A stretch of DNA of 64,000 nucleotides from Zoogloea sp. 1C4 (GCF_009469605.1 NZ_SSXU01000002.1:360051-424050), one strand, 5' to 3'; positions 37,341-45,978 are shown, counted from the first letter of the stretch. Made by a program: numbers and translations. The notes: generated by a model from the letters alone, not told the origin.

Positions 37341-38011
37341 TGGGGCTCTCCTTCGGCGTGGGTGACGATCACGATGAGTTCCTTCGGGCCGTGGGCGCCG
37401 TAGGCGAGGGTCTGCTGGATGTCGGCGGTCTTGGACGGGCCGGAGATCAGCAGCGCGTTGGTGGGCATGCCGGCCGACCAGCCTTCGGCACGGATCGCGT
37501 CAAAGAAGGTGGGCTGGATGGTGCGGGCGTCGAGCAGCGCGAAGTGCACCGGCGGCACCAGCGACAGGGTGCGCGGCTCGGCGTCGGACGGCCACAGGAT
37601 CAGGCTGCCGGTTTCGGCGATGGCGCCGCGGGCCTGGGTGAAGCCTGCGCCGACGCGGTGGAACAGATCGGCCTTGATCTCCTCGACCTGGCCAGCCCAC
37701 GGGCGCAGCGTAGTGCCGGCGAAGGTGGCGGCGTCCAGGCGGCGGCCGGCGGGGGTGTCACCGCCGTAGAGCAGGGTGCCGACGGCCTTCTCGACGCACA
37801 GCCGGGCCAGCAGCGCGGGCCAGTCGGCGTCGGTGGAAAAGTGGACGTCGGCGTGGAAGGCCTCGATACCGGCCTTGAAGCGGGCGGCGCGCTCGGCGAC
37901 GGATTCGCCGCGGGCGCGGGGCGCGTAGTGTTCGTCGAGGCTGGGCAGCGGGTTCGGCGTGGCCGGCTGGGCGCCGCGCAGCTTGGCGAGGATGCGGTCG
38001 CGGGCGGTCAT
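37337..38011 (-). CDS. lutC: L-lactate utilisation protein LutC
   Basis: A 224-residue LUD-domain protein (MTARDRILAKLRGA opening). It carries the family segments GAIAETGSLIL and VPPVHFALLDA and ends with GAHGPKELIVIVTH. It is the third component of the LutABC L-lactate oxidase. The gene overlaps both lutA and lutB by four bases (ATGA type). The order lutA-lutC-lutB differs from the lutABC order of Bacillus. Confidence 0.93.
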   Translation of the reverse strand: MTARDRILAKLRGAQPATPNPLPSLDEHYAPRARGESVAERAARFKAGIEAFHADVHFSTDADWPALLARLCVEKAVGTLLYGGDTPAGRRLDAATFAGTTLRPWAGQVEEIKADLFHRVGAGFTQARGAIAETGSLILWPSDAEPRTLSLVPPVHFALLDARTIQPTFFDAIRAEGWSAGMPTNALLISGPSKTADIQQTLAYGAHGPKELIVIVTHAEGEPQ

Positions 38012-38823
38012 GATTGCTTTCCTCCAGTGCGGCGCAGCAGGAAGGTGGCAAGGTGCTCGCCCGGCAGCGACGGCGCGGCGCGGCCGGCGTTCTGGTCTTC
38101 GAGGGCGGCGCGCTTGGTGATGTTGAGCATGCAGCCACAGTCGGCCGTCACCATCTGGCGGGCGCCGGTGGCCTTCAGCGAGGCGACCTTGTCGGTGACC
38201 ATCGCGGTGGAGATGTCGGGGTGCTTGAGGGAGAAGCTGCCGCCGAAGCCGCAGCATTCGGATTCGTGATCGTGGATCGCCAGACTGACGTTGCCCAGGC
38301 GCGACAGCAGCTCGCGACCCACCAGCAGGGTGCCCATCTCGCGGCGGGCCGAGCAGGAGGTGTGCAGCGCGACGGTGGTCGGCTCGCCCTGGTCGGGGCG
38401 CTTGAAGTCCAGCACATGCACCAGGAACTCGGCGAGTTCGAAGGTGCGGGCCGAGATGGCGGCGGCGCGGGCGGCAAGGCCGGCGTCGTCGCCGATGACC
38501 TTCTCCCAGTGCCAGCGGATCATCCCGGCGCAGGAGCCGGAGGGCACCACGATGGGGTAGTCCTCGGGGAAGAGATCGAGCTGGGCGGCGACGACTTCGC
38601 GCGCCTCGGCCGGAAAGCCGCTGGTGAAGGCCGGCTGGCCGCAGCAGGTCTGGTTGTCGGGGAAGATCACCCGGATGCCTTCCCGCTCGAGCAGGGTGAT
38701 GGCGTCCATGCCCGCCTCGGGCACGAAAAGATCCACCAGACAGGTGGCGTAGAAATACACCGCCTGCGGGCGCGGGGGGTAAGTGCGCGCGGAGTGTCCG
38801 GCGCCGTGGGTCGGTCTGCTCAT
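38008..38823 (-). CDS. lutA: L-lactate oxidation subunit LutA
   Basis: A 271-residue protein with two cysteine-rich CCG domains (NQTCCGQPAF and ECCGFGGSFS), as in LutA and GlpC/HdrB relatives, which bind an iron-sulfur cluster for electron transfer. The opening VYFYATCLVDLF is typical. It is the first gene of the lactate operon. Some 16-30 residues before VYFYA have low conservation, so the exact start could be slightly later. The promoter region carries an LldR-type palindrome. Confidence 0.93.
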   Translation of the reverse strand: MSRPTHGAGHSARTYPPRPQAVYFYATCLVDLFVPEAGMDAITLLEREGIRVIFPDNQTCCGQPAFTSGFPAEAREVVAAQLDLFPEDYPIVVPSGSCAGMIRWHWEKVIGDDAGLAARAAAISARTFELAEFLVHVLDFKRPDQGEPTTVALHTSCSARREMGTLLVGRELLSRLGNVSLAIHDHESECCGFGGSFSLKHPDISTAMVTDKVASLKATGARQMVTADCGCMLNITKRAALEDQNAGRAAPSLPGEHLATFLLRRTGGKQS

Positions 38824-38910
38824 GGGTCTCCTCCAGTCCTTGCCGCTTGGAAACGGAATTCTGTTCCGTCGCTGCGGCTATTGGCCAGATGATTCTGGAT
38901 GGTGTCGGTA

Positions 38911-38927
38911 AATTGGTAAGACCAATT
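38911..38927. promoter_or_regulatory. LldR-type operator, lutA side
   Basis: AATTGGT-AAG-ACCAATT is a perfect inverted repeat with 7-base arms. TTGGT/ACCAA half-sites are typical of FadR-subfamily GntR regulators of lactate genes. It lies about 90 bases upstream of lutA. Confidence 0.75.
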
Positions 38928-39075
38928 AAACCGCTGAGGAAAAATTTACCCGCGCGCCCCGTCGAAGTCAATCCTCTACATAAGTCAAACCACTGATTTT
39001 TGGGTGATCTAGGGGTAAACGACTAGGTTTTCCGCCCTGCTGGCTTGAGGTTCATCAAGACTTGGGGTTAGTATT

Positions 39076-39088
39076 TTGGTCAGACCAA
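39076..39088. promoter_or_regulatory. LldR-type operator, lldR side
   Basis: TTGGTC-A-GACCAA is a perfect inverted repeat sharing the TTGGT/ACCAA half-sites of the palindrome at 38911. It ends 14 bases before the lldR ATG and overlaps the likely ribosome-binding region, which suggests autoregulation. Confidence 0.75.
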
Positions 39089-39102
39089 TTGTCGAGGTAG
39101 AC

Positions 39103-39885
39103 ATGACCATCGGAAAAATTGCCGTCCAGCGGCTCTCCGACACCATTGCCCACGAACTCGAACGGCGCATCCTCGAAGGCGCCCTGAAGCCCGGCGATCG
39201 CCTTCAGCCCGAGCGCGAGCTGGCGGCCGAACTGGGCGTGTCGCGCCCGTCGCTCCGCGAGGCGATCCAGAAGCTGGTGTCCAAGGGCCTGCTCCACAGC
39301 CGCCAGGGTGGCGGCACGTATGTGACCGACCGGCTCGACGCCGGCTTCACCGACCCGTGGGGCGAGATGCTCCGCCAGCATCCCAACATCCAGGCGGACC
39401 TGCTGGAGTTTCGCGGCATGCTCGAATCCGAAGCCGCCGCGTTGGCCGCCCGCCGCGCCACTGACGCCGACATCCAGCGCATCGGCGAGGCCTACGCGCG
39501 GGTCGAGGGGCTGTTCGCCCAGGGGCCGTCGGCCGAGGTCTTCGATGAACAGGTGCGGGCCGATCTGGCCTTCCACCAGGCCATCGCCGAAGCCGCCCAC
39601 AACGTGATGATCGGCCACCTCACGGCCAGCCTGTTCCGTGTGACTCACGACCACATCGACCGCAACCTGCGCCACCTGCGCCGGCTGGAGGACGACTGGC
39701 AGGAGCTGCGCGGCCAGCACGCGGCCATCTGGGACGCCGTGAAGCGCCGCGACCCGGTGGCCGCCCAGGCGGCGGTGCGCTGCCACATGACCTTCGTCGA
39801 GGAGAGCATGCTGGCCCGCGCCCAGCATGAAGAGCGCGAGAGCCGCGCCCGGGTGACGCGCAAGCTGGTCGGCCAGGGGGCCTGA
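39103..39885 (+). CDS. lldR: GntR/FadR-family lactate regulator
   Basis: A 260-residue transcription factor with an N-terminal winged helix (about 10-80; LAAELGVSRPSLREAIQKL is the recognition motif) and a helical FCD ligand domain (about 95-235) with the Asp/His metal positions of the family (DLAFHQAI, VRCHM). LldR relatives repress lactate genes until lactate binds. The ATG at 39103 follows GAGG. Divergent placement and shared palindromes tie it to the lut operon. Confidence 0.93.
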   Translation: MTIGKIAVQRLSDTIAHELERRILEGALKPGDRLQPERELAAELGVSRPSLREAIQKLVSKGLLHSRQGGGTYVTDRLDAGFTDPWGEMLRQHPNIQADLLEFRGMLESEAAALAARRATDADIQRIGEAYARVEGLFAQGPSAEVFDEQVRADLAFHQAIAEAAHNVMIGHLTASLFRVTHDHIDRNLRHLRRLEDDWQELRGQHAAIWDAVKRRDPVAAQAAVRCHMTFVEESMLARAQHEERESRARVTRKLVGQGA

Positions 39886-39988
39886 ACGGAGCGCCCAAGG
39901 CGCCGGATGTGGGCAATTGTCGAGCGTCTGGTAACCGACTGACCGCTAGAATCGCCCCTCGCCCACTACGCCGTCATCCTCTCCCCTG

Positions 39989-41320
39989 ATGCACACCCTC
40001 GAACAGCTGCGCGCAGGCACGCTCGCCGGCGCCCGTCACCTCAAGCTCGCCTGCGGGCTGCGCGAATTCCCGCGGGAGATCTTCGAGCTCGCCGATACGC
40101 TGGAGATCCTCGACCTGGCGGGCAATGAACTCACCACCCTGCCGGACGACCTGCCGCGGCTCACCCGGCTGCGGGTGCTGTTCTGCTCGGGCAACCCCTT
40201 CGAGGTCCTGCCCGAGGTGCTGGGCCGCTGCCCCGCGCTGCAGATGATCGGCTTCAAGTCGTGCCGGCTGCACACCGTGCCGGACGCCGCCCTGCCGCCC
40301 ACCCTGCGCTGGCTGATCCTCACCGACAACCGCATCGAAACCCTGCCCGCCGGCATCGGCCGGTGCACCGGGCTGCGCAAGCTGGCGCTGGCGGGCAACC
40401 GGCTCACCGCGCTGCCACCGGAGATGGCAGCGTGCACGTCGCTGGAGCTGCTGCGCATCGCCGCCAACCGCATCGCCACGTTCCCCGACTGGCTACTCGA
40501 TCTGCCCCGGCTGGCGTGGCTGGCCTACGCCGGCAATCCCTTTTGCGCAACGCTCGACGCCGCCTGGCAGGCCGAGGCCCACACCCGGCCGGTGCCGTGG
40601 GCGGCGCTGGCGACGGACGGCATTCTCGGCGAAGGCGCGTCCGGGGTGATCCACCGGGCGGCGTGGTCGGCGCCGGAAGGCGCGCGGTCGGTGGCGGTGA
40701 AGCTCTTCAAGGGCGAAGTGACCAGCGACGGCCTGCCGGCCAGCGAGCGGGCCGCCTGCGTGGGGGCCGCCTGCGTGGGGGCGGGCGGCCACCCGCAGCT
40801 GATCCCGGTGCTCGGCGAGGTGACCGGCCATCCGGCCGATACCGCCGGGCTGGTGATGGCGCTGATCGACCCCGCCTTCCGCAGCCTCGCCGGCCCGCCA
40901 AGCCTCGACACCTGCACTCGCGACGTGTACCCGGCAGATGCCCGCTTCAAGCCGGCCACGGCCCTCGCCATCGCCCGGGGCATCGCCGCCGCCGCTGCGC
41001 ATTTGCATCAGCGGGGCATCGTGCATGGCGATCTGTACGCCCACAACATCCTGCACGACGGTGAGGGGCGGGTTTTTCTCGGTGATTTCGGCGCGGCATC
41101 CTTCGTTCTACCGACCGACCCTGCCCGGGCCCGACGGCTTGAGCAGGTGGAGGTGCGTGCCTGCGGCTGTCTGCTCGAAGAGCTGGCCGAGCGTACGGCG
41201 CCCGGTGTGCTGCGCGACGGGCTGGCGGACCTCGCGGCCCGTTGCCTCGGGGCGGTGCCGGCGCTGCGGCCGGGTTTCGACGAGATCGTCCATCATCTGG
41301 ATGGGCTGGCCGCAGGCTGA
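39989..41320 (+). CDS. Leucine-rich-repeat protein kinase
   Basis: A 443-residue soluble fusion. Residues 15-185 form about seven leucine-rich repeats (LEILDLAGNELTTLPDDL and similar). Residues 207-440 form a eukaryotic-like protein kinase with a glycine loop GEGASG (214-219), VAVK (Lys238), a helix-C Glu253, catalytic HGDLYAHN (346-353; Asp348, Asn353) and GDFG (Asp366). The common HRD is HGD. All catalytic residues appear present, so activity is likely. There is no membrane segment. The family is seen in proteobacteria, but I know of no defined substrate. A 15-bp duplication repeats ACVGA near residue 257. The gene stands alone. Confidence 0.88.
   Translation: MHTLEQLRAGTLAGARHLKLACGLREFPREIFELADTLEILDLAGNELTTLPDDLPRLTRLRVLFCSGNPFEVLPEVLGRCPALQMIGFKSCRLHTVPDAALPPTLRWLILTDNRIETLPAGIGRCTGLRKLALAGNRLTALPPEMAACTSLELLRIAANRIATFPDWLLDLPRLAWLAYAGNPFCATLDAAWQAEAHTRPVPWAALATDGILGEGASGVIHRAAWSAPEGARSVAVKLFKGEVTSDGLPASERAACVGAACVGAGGHPQLIPVLGEVTGHPADTAGLVMALIDPAFRSLAGPPSLDTCTRDVYPADARFKPATALAIARGIAAAAAHLHQRGIVHGDLYAHNILHDGEGRVFLGDFGAASFVLPTDPARARRLEQVEVRACGCLLEELAERTAPGVLRDGLADLAARCLGAVPALRPGFDEIVHHLDGLAAG
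40754..40783 (+). repeat. 15-bp in-frame tandem duplication in the LRR-kinase gene
   Basis: GCCTGCGTGGGGGCC is repeated directly with one change at the last base, encoding ACVGA twice next to helix C of the kinase domain. Confidence 0.8.
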
Positions 41321-41392
41321 TTGCATGGCGCCGCCGGGCTGTTCGTGACAAAAGTCAGCCCGCGGCTGCGCCACAAGTTGTAAGATCAAGTT

Positions 41393-41480
41393 ACGAGAAA
41401 AAGGCAAACGGGGTGAGAACCCCGGACGCAAAGCTTCGGATCCTAACCTGCACGCAGGAAGGATGGCCGGGTTCCCTCAG
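41393..41480 (+). promoter_or_regulatory. Cyclic di-GMP-I (GEMM) riboswitch aptamer
   Basis: The core matches the GEMM-I consensus: GGCAAAC (41403-41409), a P2 stem GGGG/CCCC closed by a GAGA (GNRA) tetraloop, then ACGCAAAGC and CCTAAC, a P3 stem (CCTGC/GCAGG), GATGG as tetraloop receptor, and GGCCGGGTT before the closing strand. The A and G positions that contact the ligand in the known structure appear kept. It lies 165-250 bases before the DUF945-TPR gene on the same strand. Confidence 0.88.
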
Positions 41481-41510
41481 CGTGGGTGTGTTCGCACCCG
41501 CGTCGGTTTT
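41481..41510 (+). terminator. Candidate expression-platform hairpin of the riboswitch
   Basis: CGTGGGTG pairs with CACCCGCG around a 6-base loop, followed by TCGG and four T. It sits directly after the aptamer, so it may be the regulated terminator. The short T run makes this moderate. Confidence 0.5.
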
Positions 41511-41644
41511 CCGTGCTGTCCGCACCTTCCTCCTCGTGTTTTGTCGATCCGGCCGTCCGCGCGCGTCTGCCGCCCGTGCGCCTTCTCTCGTGCGTTTTCG
41601 TACGCGATCTTTCCATTTACGCCGACCCTCGGCGGGAGAACGAC

Positions 41645-43714
41645 ATGAGCAAGGACAACAAGAAAATTCTCATCGCCGCAGGCGGCCTCGGCTTCGTTGT
41701 GGCGGGCTGGCTGGGCGCCAGCGTTTATGTGGGCAGCGTGGCCGAACGGGAGATACGGGCTTTCGCCGCCAAACCCTCGTCCGAGACCGGGGTGCGCGTC
41801 CGCAACCTTCAGCACAGCAGCGGGCTGTTCTCCGCCACGGGCTCCTTCGGGCTGGAGGTGGTGGACCAGTGTTCCAGCGGCGAGGGCGGCCAGAGCCCGG
41901 CGCTGGAGGTGGAGTATTCCCTCGCCAATCTGGTGCTGCCCTCCGCGCCCCTGCGCGTGACCTGGAGCGCCAAGCCCACCGGCGAACTCGCCGCCGCGCT
42001 GGCTGAACTCTTCGGCCCCAGCCTCAAGCTGCAGGGCAACGGCGACGTGAGCTACGGCGGCGATTTCCGCTCGGCCATGTCACTGCCCGAACTCGCCCTC
42101 GACCAGGGTGGCCAGAAGCTCACCATTGCGCCTTCCAGCGGCAGCCTCGCGGTTGGCAAGACTGCGCTGGCGGTCAATTGGGGCATCGACAAGCTGCTCA
42201 CCCGTGGCAACGGCGAAGCCGTCGAACTGGGCAAGATCGCCCTCGACGTGGATCTGAAGAACCGCTATCTGGGTACCGGCTCATCGTCGCTCTCCATCGA
42301 GCGCATCGCCACCAGCCACGGCTCGGCCGAAGGCTTCCGCCACGCCACGCTGGTGACCGAAGACGGCGAGCGCCTCAACGCCCAGGTCACCGAGAGCCTG
42401 CGTGCCGCGTCCTTCGGCGGCGAGACGGTGAAGGATCTGACCCTCGAGATGGCGATCCGCGATCTCGACAAGCGCAGCATCGAAACCATCAGCCGCCTGT
42501 TTGGCGACACCTGCGGCCTGCAGAACATGACCGCGGACGAGGACGAGACCTTCCGCAAGGCCCTGCGCACCCTGATGACCCAGGGCTTCTCCTTCGGCAT
42601 CCCCAAGCTCGCCGGCACGGTGGGCCAGGGCAGCCTGGACGGCAAGCTGATGGTCGAGGCCCGCAAGTCCATGTCGGCGTCGGCGCCGATCTCCCTGGCG
42701 AACATGCTCAAGGCCTCCGGCGAGATGGTGCTGAAGGGCAAGGTGCTGGATGCCGGCAAGCTGCAGACGATGCAGGCCATGGGTTTCACCCAGGGCCCGG
42801 ACGGCAGCCTGAAGGGCAGCTTCGAGTACGCCGAGGGCGTGCTGCGCACCAACGGCCGGATCTTCGATGGCAGCGCCATGCAGGCCAGCCTGGGTGGCGC
42901 CGATCAGGTGCTCAACGCCTTCCTCGACAAGCCGAAGCTGGCCCGTAACGCCGCGCCGGCCCCCTCCCTGCAGGCGCCTGCGCCGATCATCGCCGACGAG
43001 GAGCCCGAAGTGGCGGAGGCCCAGCCCGCGGCGCCCGCCGCGCCTGCGCCCGTGGCCGCCCCGGCGGCCCAGCCGGCGGTGCTGCCGGTTCCGCCGGTGC
43101 CCCTCGCGCCGCCCGCCCAGCCGGGCGTGGCCGCGGCAGGCTGTGCCTCGGCCCGCCAGTGCCTGGTCCAGACCCTCGGCGCCGCCGCCCGGGAAGACAC
43201 CGCTACCGTGTTCGCCGTGGCGGCCCGCATCGAGGAGCTGGGCAAGCCGGCGCTGGGCAACCGGGCCGTCTCGCGCAAGCTCAACACCGAAGGCCTGGAA
43301 GCCCTGAAGGCGGAAGACCCGGCGCGCGCTGCCGAGCTGTTCCGCAAGGGCCTCGCCGAGAACCCCCGCGACGTGGAGCTGGCCGGCAACCTGGGCTACG
43401 CCCTCGTCAAGGCCGGCAAGCCCCAGGAGGCCGCCGAAGTGCTGACCGCCGCCCTGCAGCTCGACCCGCGTCGCAGCTCCACCTGGACGCCGCTGGCCGA
43501 AGCGCTGGCCCTCTCCGGCCGCAAGGACGAGAGCCAGGCTGCGCTGTGGGTGGCCTACCAGTGGTCGGGCAACCGCGAGAAATCCCTCGCTTTCTACACC
43601 GACCGCGCCGAGAAGGAGCGCGCCACCCGCCCGGCGCTGGCCGACATGTACGGCACGGTGCTGGCCTGGGTGGCCGAAGGTCGCAAGCCCAGGCTGACGG
43701 TGAGCGCCGGCTGA
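41645..43714 (+). CDS. DUF945 (YdgA-like) protein with C-terminal TPR domain
   Basis: A 689-residue envelope protein. An N-terminal transmembrane anchor (about 8-30) is followed by a DUF945/YdgA-type region (about 35-480), which is periplasmic in relatives. A Pro/Ala-rich linker (about 487-555) comes next, then two or more tetratricopeptide repeats (about 590-680; [33 protein letters not shown]). The function of DUF945 is not known to me. A GGGAGA element precedes the ATG at 41645. The upstream c-di-GMP riboswitch points to a role in surface attachment or motility, which is inference. Confidence 0.82.
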   Translation: MSKDNKKILIAAGGLGFVVAGWLGASVYVGSVAEREIRAFAAKPSSETGVRVRNLQHSSGLFSATGSFGLEVVDQCSSGEGGQSPALEVEYSLANLVLPSAPLRVTWSAKPTGELAAALAELFGPSLKLQGNGDVSYGGDFRSAMSLPELALDQGGQKLTIAPSSGSLAVGKTALAVNWGIDKLLTRGNGEAVELGKIALDVDLKNRYLGTGSSSLSIERIATSHGSAEGFRHATLVTEDGERLNAQVTESLRAASFGGETVKDLTLEMAIRDLDKRSIETISRLFGDTCGLQNMTADEDETFRKALRTLMTQGFSFGIPKLAGTVGQGSLDGKLMVEARKSMSASAPISLANMLKASGEMVLKGKVLDAGKLQTMQAMGFTQGPDGSLKGSFEYAEGVLRTNGRIFDGSAMQASLGGADQVLNAFLDKPKLARNAAPAPSLQAPAPIIADEEPEVAEAQPAAPAAPAPVAAPAAQPAVLPVPPVPLAPPAQPGVAAAGCASARQCLVQTLGAAAREDTATVFAVAARIEELGKPALGNRAVSRKLNTEGLEALKAEDPARAAELFRKGLAENPRDVELAGNLGYALVKAGKPQEAAEVLTAALQLDPRRSSTWTPLAEALALSGRKDESQAALWVAYQWSGNREKSLAFYTDRAEKERATRPALADMYGTVLAWVAEGRKPRLTVSAG

Positions 43715-43755
43715 CCGACCTTGCCGCGGCCCCGCGCAGGGCCGCATCACCCCGG

Positions 43756-43786
43756 AAAGGGCTGCCGCAGGTGCGACAGCCCTTTT
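43756..43786 (+). terminator. Rho-independent terminator
   Basis: AAAGGGCTG and CAGCCCTTTT form a stem with a T run 40 bases after the DUF945-TPR stop. Confidence 0.8.
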
Positions 43787-43922
43787 CTTCGTTCGGGCCG
43801 CGATGCTTGACGGATCACCCGTCCGGCATGACCATCCGGGCGAACTGTCGGCCGGGCGCGGGGTCAGAACAATCCGGGCCCCGCGGGGCCGCCAACCTTG
43901 CACAACACGGTGTGATGCCGGT

Positions 43923-44441
43923 ATGAACGATCAACTCAAACTGAGACCCCTGGAGCGGGAAGACCTGCGCTTCGTCCACGAGCTGGACAACAACGAGACG
44001 GTGATGCACTACTGGTTCGAGGAGCCCTACGAGGCTTTTGTCGAACTCTGCGACCTCTACGACAAGCACATCCACGACCAGAGCGAGCGGCGCTTCATCG
44101 TCGAGCGCGAAGGCCTTCGGGTGGGCCTGGTGGAGCTGGTGGAGATCAACCACATCCACCGCCGGGCCGAGTTTCAGATCATCATCTCGCCTGATCACCA
44201 AGGCCGCGGCTATGCCACCCAGGCGACCCACCTGGCCATGGGCTACGCCTTTACGGTGCTCAATCTCTACAAGCTGTTCCTGGTGGTGGATGTGGAGAAC
44301 ACCCGGGCGGTGTCGGTTTACAGAAAACTCGGTTTCACGGAAGAGGGGATCCTGCGCCATGAATTCTTCGTCGATGGTGTCTATCGGGACGCCTATCGGA
44401 TGGCGGCCTTTCAGCCCGACTACCTAGCTCAGCGGGGCTGA
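43923..44441 (+). CDS. speG: SpeG-type spermidine N-acetyltransferase
   Basis: A 172-residue GNAT acetyltransferase. The opening [20 protein letters not shown], the segment [11 protein letters not shown] and the acetyl-CoA loop [11 protein letters not shown] match SpeG, which acetylates spermidine or spermine to limit polyamine toxicity. The downstream [17 protein letters not shown] is also typical. The next gene begins one base after the stop, so the two are probably translated from one message. Confidence 0.9.
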   Translation: MNDQLKLRPLEREDLRFVHELDNNETVMHYWFEEPYEAFVELCDLYDKHIHDQSERRFIVEREGLRVGLVELVEINHIHRRAEFQIIISPDHQGRGYATQATHLAMGYAFTVLNLYKLFLVVDVENTRAVSVYRKLGFTEEGILRHEFFVDGVYRDAYRMAAFQPDYLAQRG

Positions 44442-44442
44442 G

Positions 44443-45174
44443 ATGGCCCGTCGTGCATTGCTGGGGGCGGTCGTCATGGCCTGGGCCGTGCTGGCGCTGG
44501 CCGCCCCGGTCCAGCCGGATCTGCCGCCCGCCCGGAAGGTGGCCGTGGCGGCCGGGGCCACCCAGGCGCTGTCGGGCAAGCTCAAGGGCTACCAGCTGGC
44601 CGATTACCTGATCCCGCTCGAGGCCGGCCAGTCGGTGGTGATGCAGCTCAGGACGAGCAACCCGAGCGGCTACTTCAATGTGGATGCCCCGGGCGCCACC
44701 GATGGCGCGATGTTCATCGGCAGCACCTCGGGCAACCGTTTCGAGACCGTTGCCCCGGTGAGCGGTGACTATCTCGTCCGCGTCTATCTGATGCGTAGTG
44801 CCGCCCGCCGCAACGAGCTGGCGCGCTACACCCTGTCGGTGCGGGCTGGCGCCCATCCGGGCAAGGCCGCGGCGAGCGACGCGCGAGTGGCGGGCACGCC
44901 CTTCCACGCCACCGCGTCGATCCGCTGCATGCTGGCCGGCGGCCAGCCGACCACCTGCGAGGCGGGCGTGATGCGCCGCGAGGCGGGTGCCGGCACGGTG
45001 CGGATCACCCTGCCCGGCGGGGCCGTGCGCCACGTGGCCTTTGCCGGCGGCAAGGCCGTGTCATCCGACGGCCCGGCCGGCCTTGAGGTGGAGCGTGCCG
45101 GCGACACGTCGGTGATCACCCTGGGTAGCGGCGACCGCTTCGAGATTCCCGACGCGCTGGTTACCGGCGGCTGA
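44443..45174 (+). CDS. PliG-like (g-type lysozyme inhibitor) secreted protein
   Basis: A 243-residue exported protein. A signal peptide (hydrophobic LLGAVVMAWAVLALA) precedes a domain (about 30-145) with the pattern SGKLKGYQLADYLI, SGYFNVDAPG, AMFIGS and RVYLMRSAARRNE, which I associate with PliG-type g-lysozyme inhibitors. A second domain of about 95 residues contains Cys167 and Cys176 (approximately), which may form a disulfide. It is of unknown role. Lysozyme inhibition is family inference. The gene begins one base after speG ends. Confidence 0.65.
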   Translation: MARRALLGAVVMAWAVLALAAPVQPDLPPARKVAVAAGATQALSGKLKGYQLADYLIPLEAGQSVVMQLRTSNPSGYFNVDAPGATDGAMFIGSTSGNRFETVAPVSGDYLVRVYLMRSAARRNELARYTLSVRAGAHPGKAAASDARVAGTPFHATASIRCMLAGGQPTTCEAGVMRREAGAGTVRITLPGGAVRHVAFAGGKAVSSDGPAGLEVERAGDTSVITLGSGDRFEIPDALVTGG

Positions 45175-45255
45175 GCGCCTGCTGTTGATCGTGCGGCAAG
45201 CCCGCCCACCGGCCGCGGGCTGCGATAATCCACGCTTTGCCTTGCGGGCTCGCCC

Positions 45256-45906
45256 ATGTTCTACGGCATCACCGACCTGACAACCTTCGTGCTGGGGACG
45301 ATCTTCATCGTGCTCCTGCCAGGCCCCAATTCCCTCTACGTGATGACCGTCGCGTCCCGCTGGGGCGTGGCGGCGGGGTATCGCGGCGCCTGCGGGATCT
45401 TCCTGGGCGACCTGATCCTGATGATCCTGTCGGCCACCGGCGCAGCCTCGCTGCTGCAGGCCACGCCGGCGCTGTTCATGGGGCTGCGCTACGCCGGTGC
45501 GGCGTATCTGGTGTGGCTGGGGATCGGGCTGCTGCGGGCCGGGCTGCGCACCTGGCGGGGCGAGGCCGACACGGCGGCGCCCGTGGAGCCGCCGCGGGAT
45601 GCATCCCATCCCTTTCGGGTGGCGCTGCTCATCAGCCTGATGAACCCCAAGGCGATCCTGTTCTTCGTGTCCTTCTTCATCCAGTTCGTGTCACCGGGCT
45701 ACGACCATCCAGAGCTGTCCTTCCTCATCCTCGGGGTGATCGTGCAGTTCTTCAGCGCGCTCTACCTGTCGGCGCTGATCTTTGGCGGCACCCGGCTGGC
45801 GGAGGTCTTCCGGCGTCGGCGGCGCCTGTCGGCGGGGGCAACGGGCGGCGTGGGCGGGTTGTTCATCGGTTTCGGCCTGCGGCTGGCGGGGGCCGGGATG
45901 GGTTGA
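45256..45906 (+). CDS. leuE: LysE/RhtB-family leucine exporter LeuE
   Basis: A 216-residue inner-membrane amino-acid exporter with about six hydrophobic segments. The segments IFIVLLPGPNSLYVM, ACGIFLGDLILM and LMNPKAILFFVSFFIQF match LeuE more closely than other LysE-family branches. LeuE exports leucine and some related amino acids. It ends 40 bases before a bidirectional terminator shared with the convergent pgm gene. Confidence 0.85.
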   Translation: MFYGITDLTTFVLGTIFIVLLPGPNSLYVMTVASRWGVAAGYRGACGIFLGDLILMILSATGAASLLQATPALFMGLRYAGAAYLVWLGIGLLRAGLRTWRGEADTAAPVEPPRDASHPFRVALLISLMNPKAILFFVSFFIQFVSPGYDHPELSFLILGVIVQFFSALYLSALIFGGTRLAEVFRRRRRLSAGATGGVGGLFIGFGLRLAGAGMG

Positions 45907-45940
45907 GCAGTCTGCCGGCAGCCCCGGCGCTGCCCAAAAC

Positions 45941-45978
45941 AAAAACGGCGACAGGATTGCTCCGGTCGCCGTTTTTTT
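45941..45978. terminator. Bidirectional rho-independent terminator
   Basis: AAAACGGCGACaGG and CCGGTCGCCGTTTT form a strong stem around ATTGCT, with eight T on the plus strand and an A run on the left. It separates the convergent leuE and pgm genes. Stem and loop resemble the hairpins at 24001 and 31217. Confidence 0.85.

Larger units (their letters stand above)
38824..39102. promoter_or_regulatory. Divergent lactate promoter region
   Basis: This 279-bp region is markedly AT-richer than the rest of the window (about 38885-39080). It separates lutA (leftward) from lldR (rightward) and contains two matching palindromes at 38911-38927 and 39076-39088, about 160 bases apart, so looping by a dimeric regulator is possible. 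Confidence 0.75.

Noticed and set aside
41393..41480. Riboswitch considered as a Moco or cobalamin element
   Set aside because: The GGCAAAC, GNRA loop and ACGCAAAGC order is that of GEMM-I. No cobalamin box or Moco-type core is seen.
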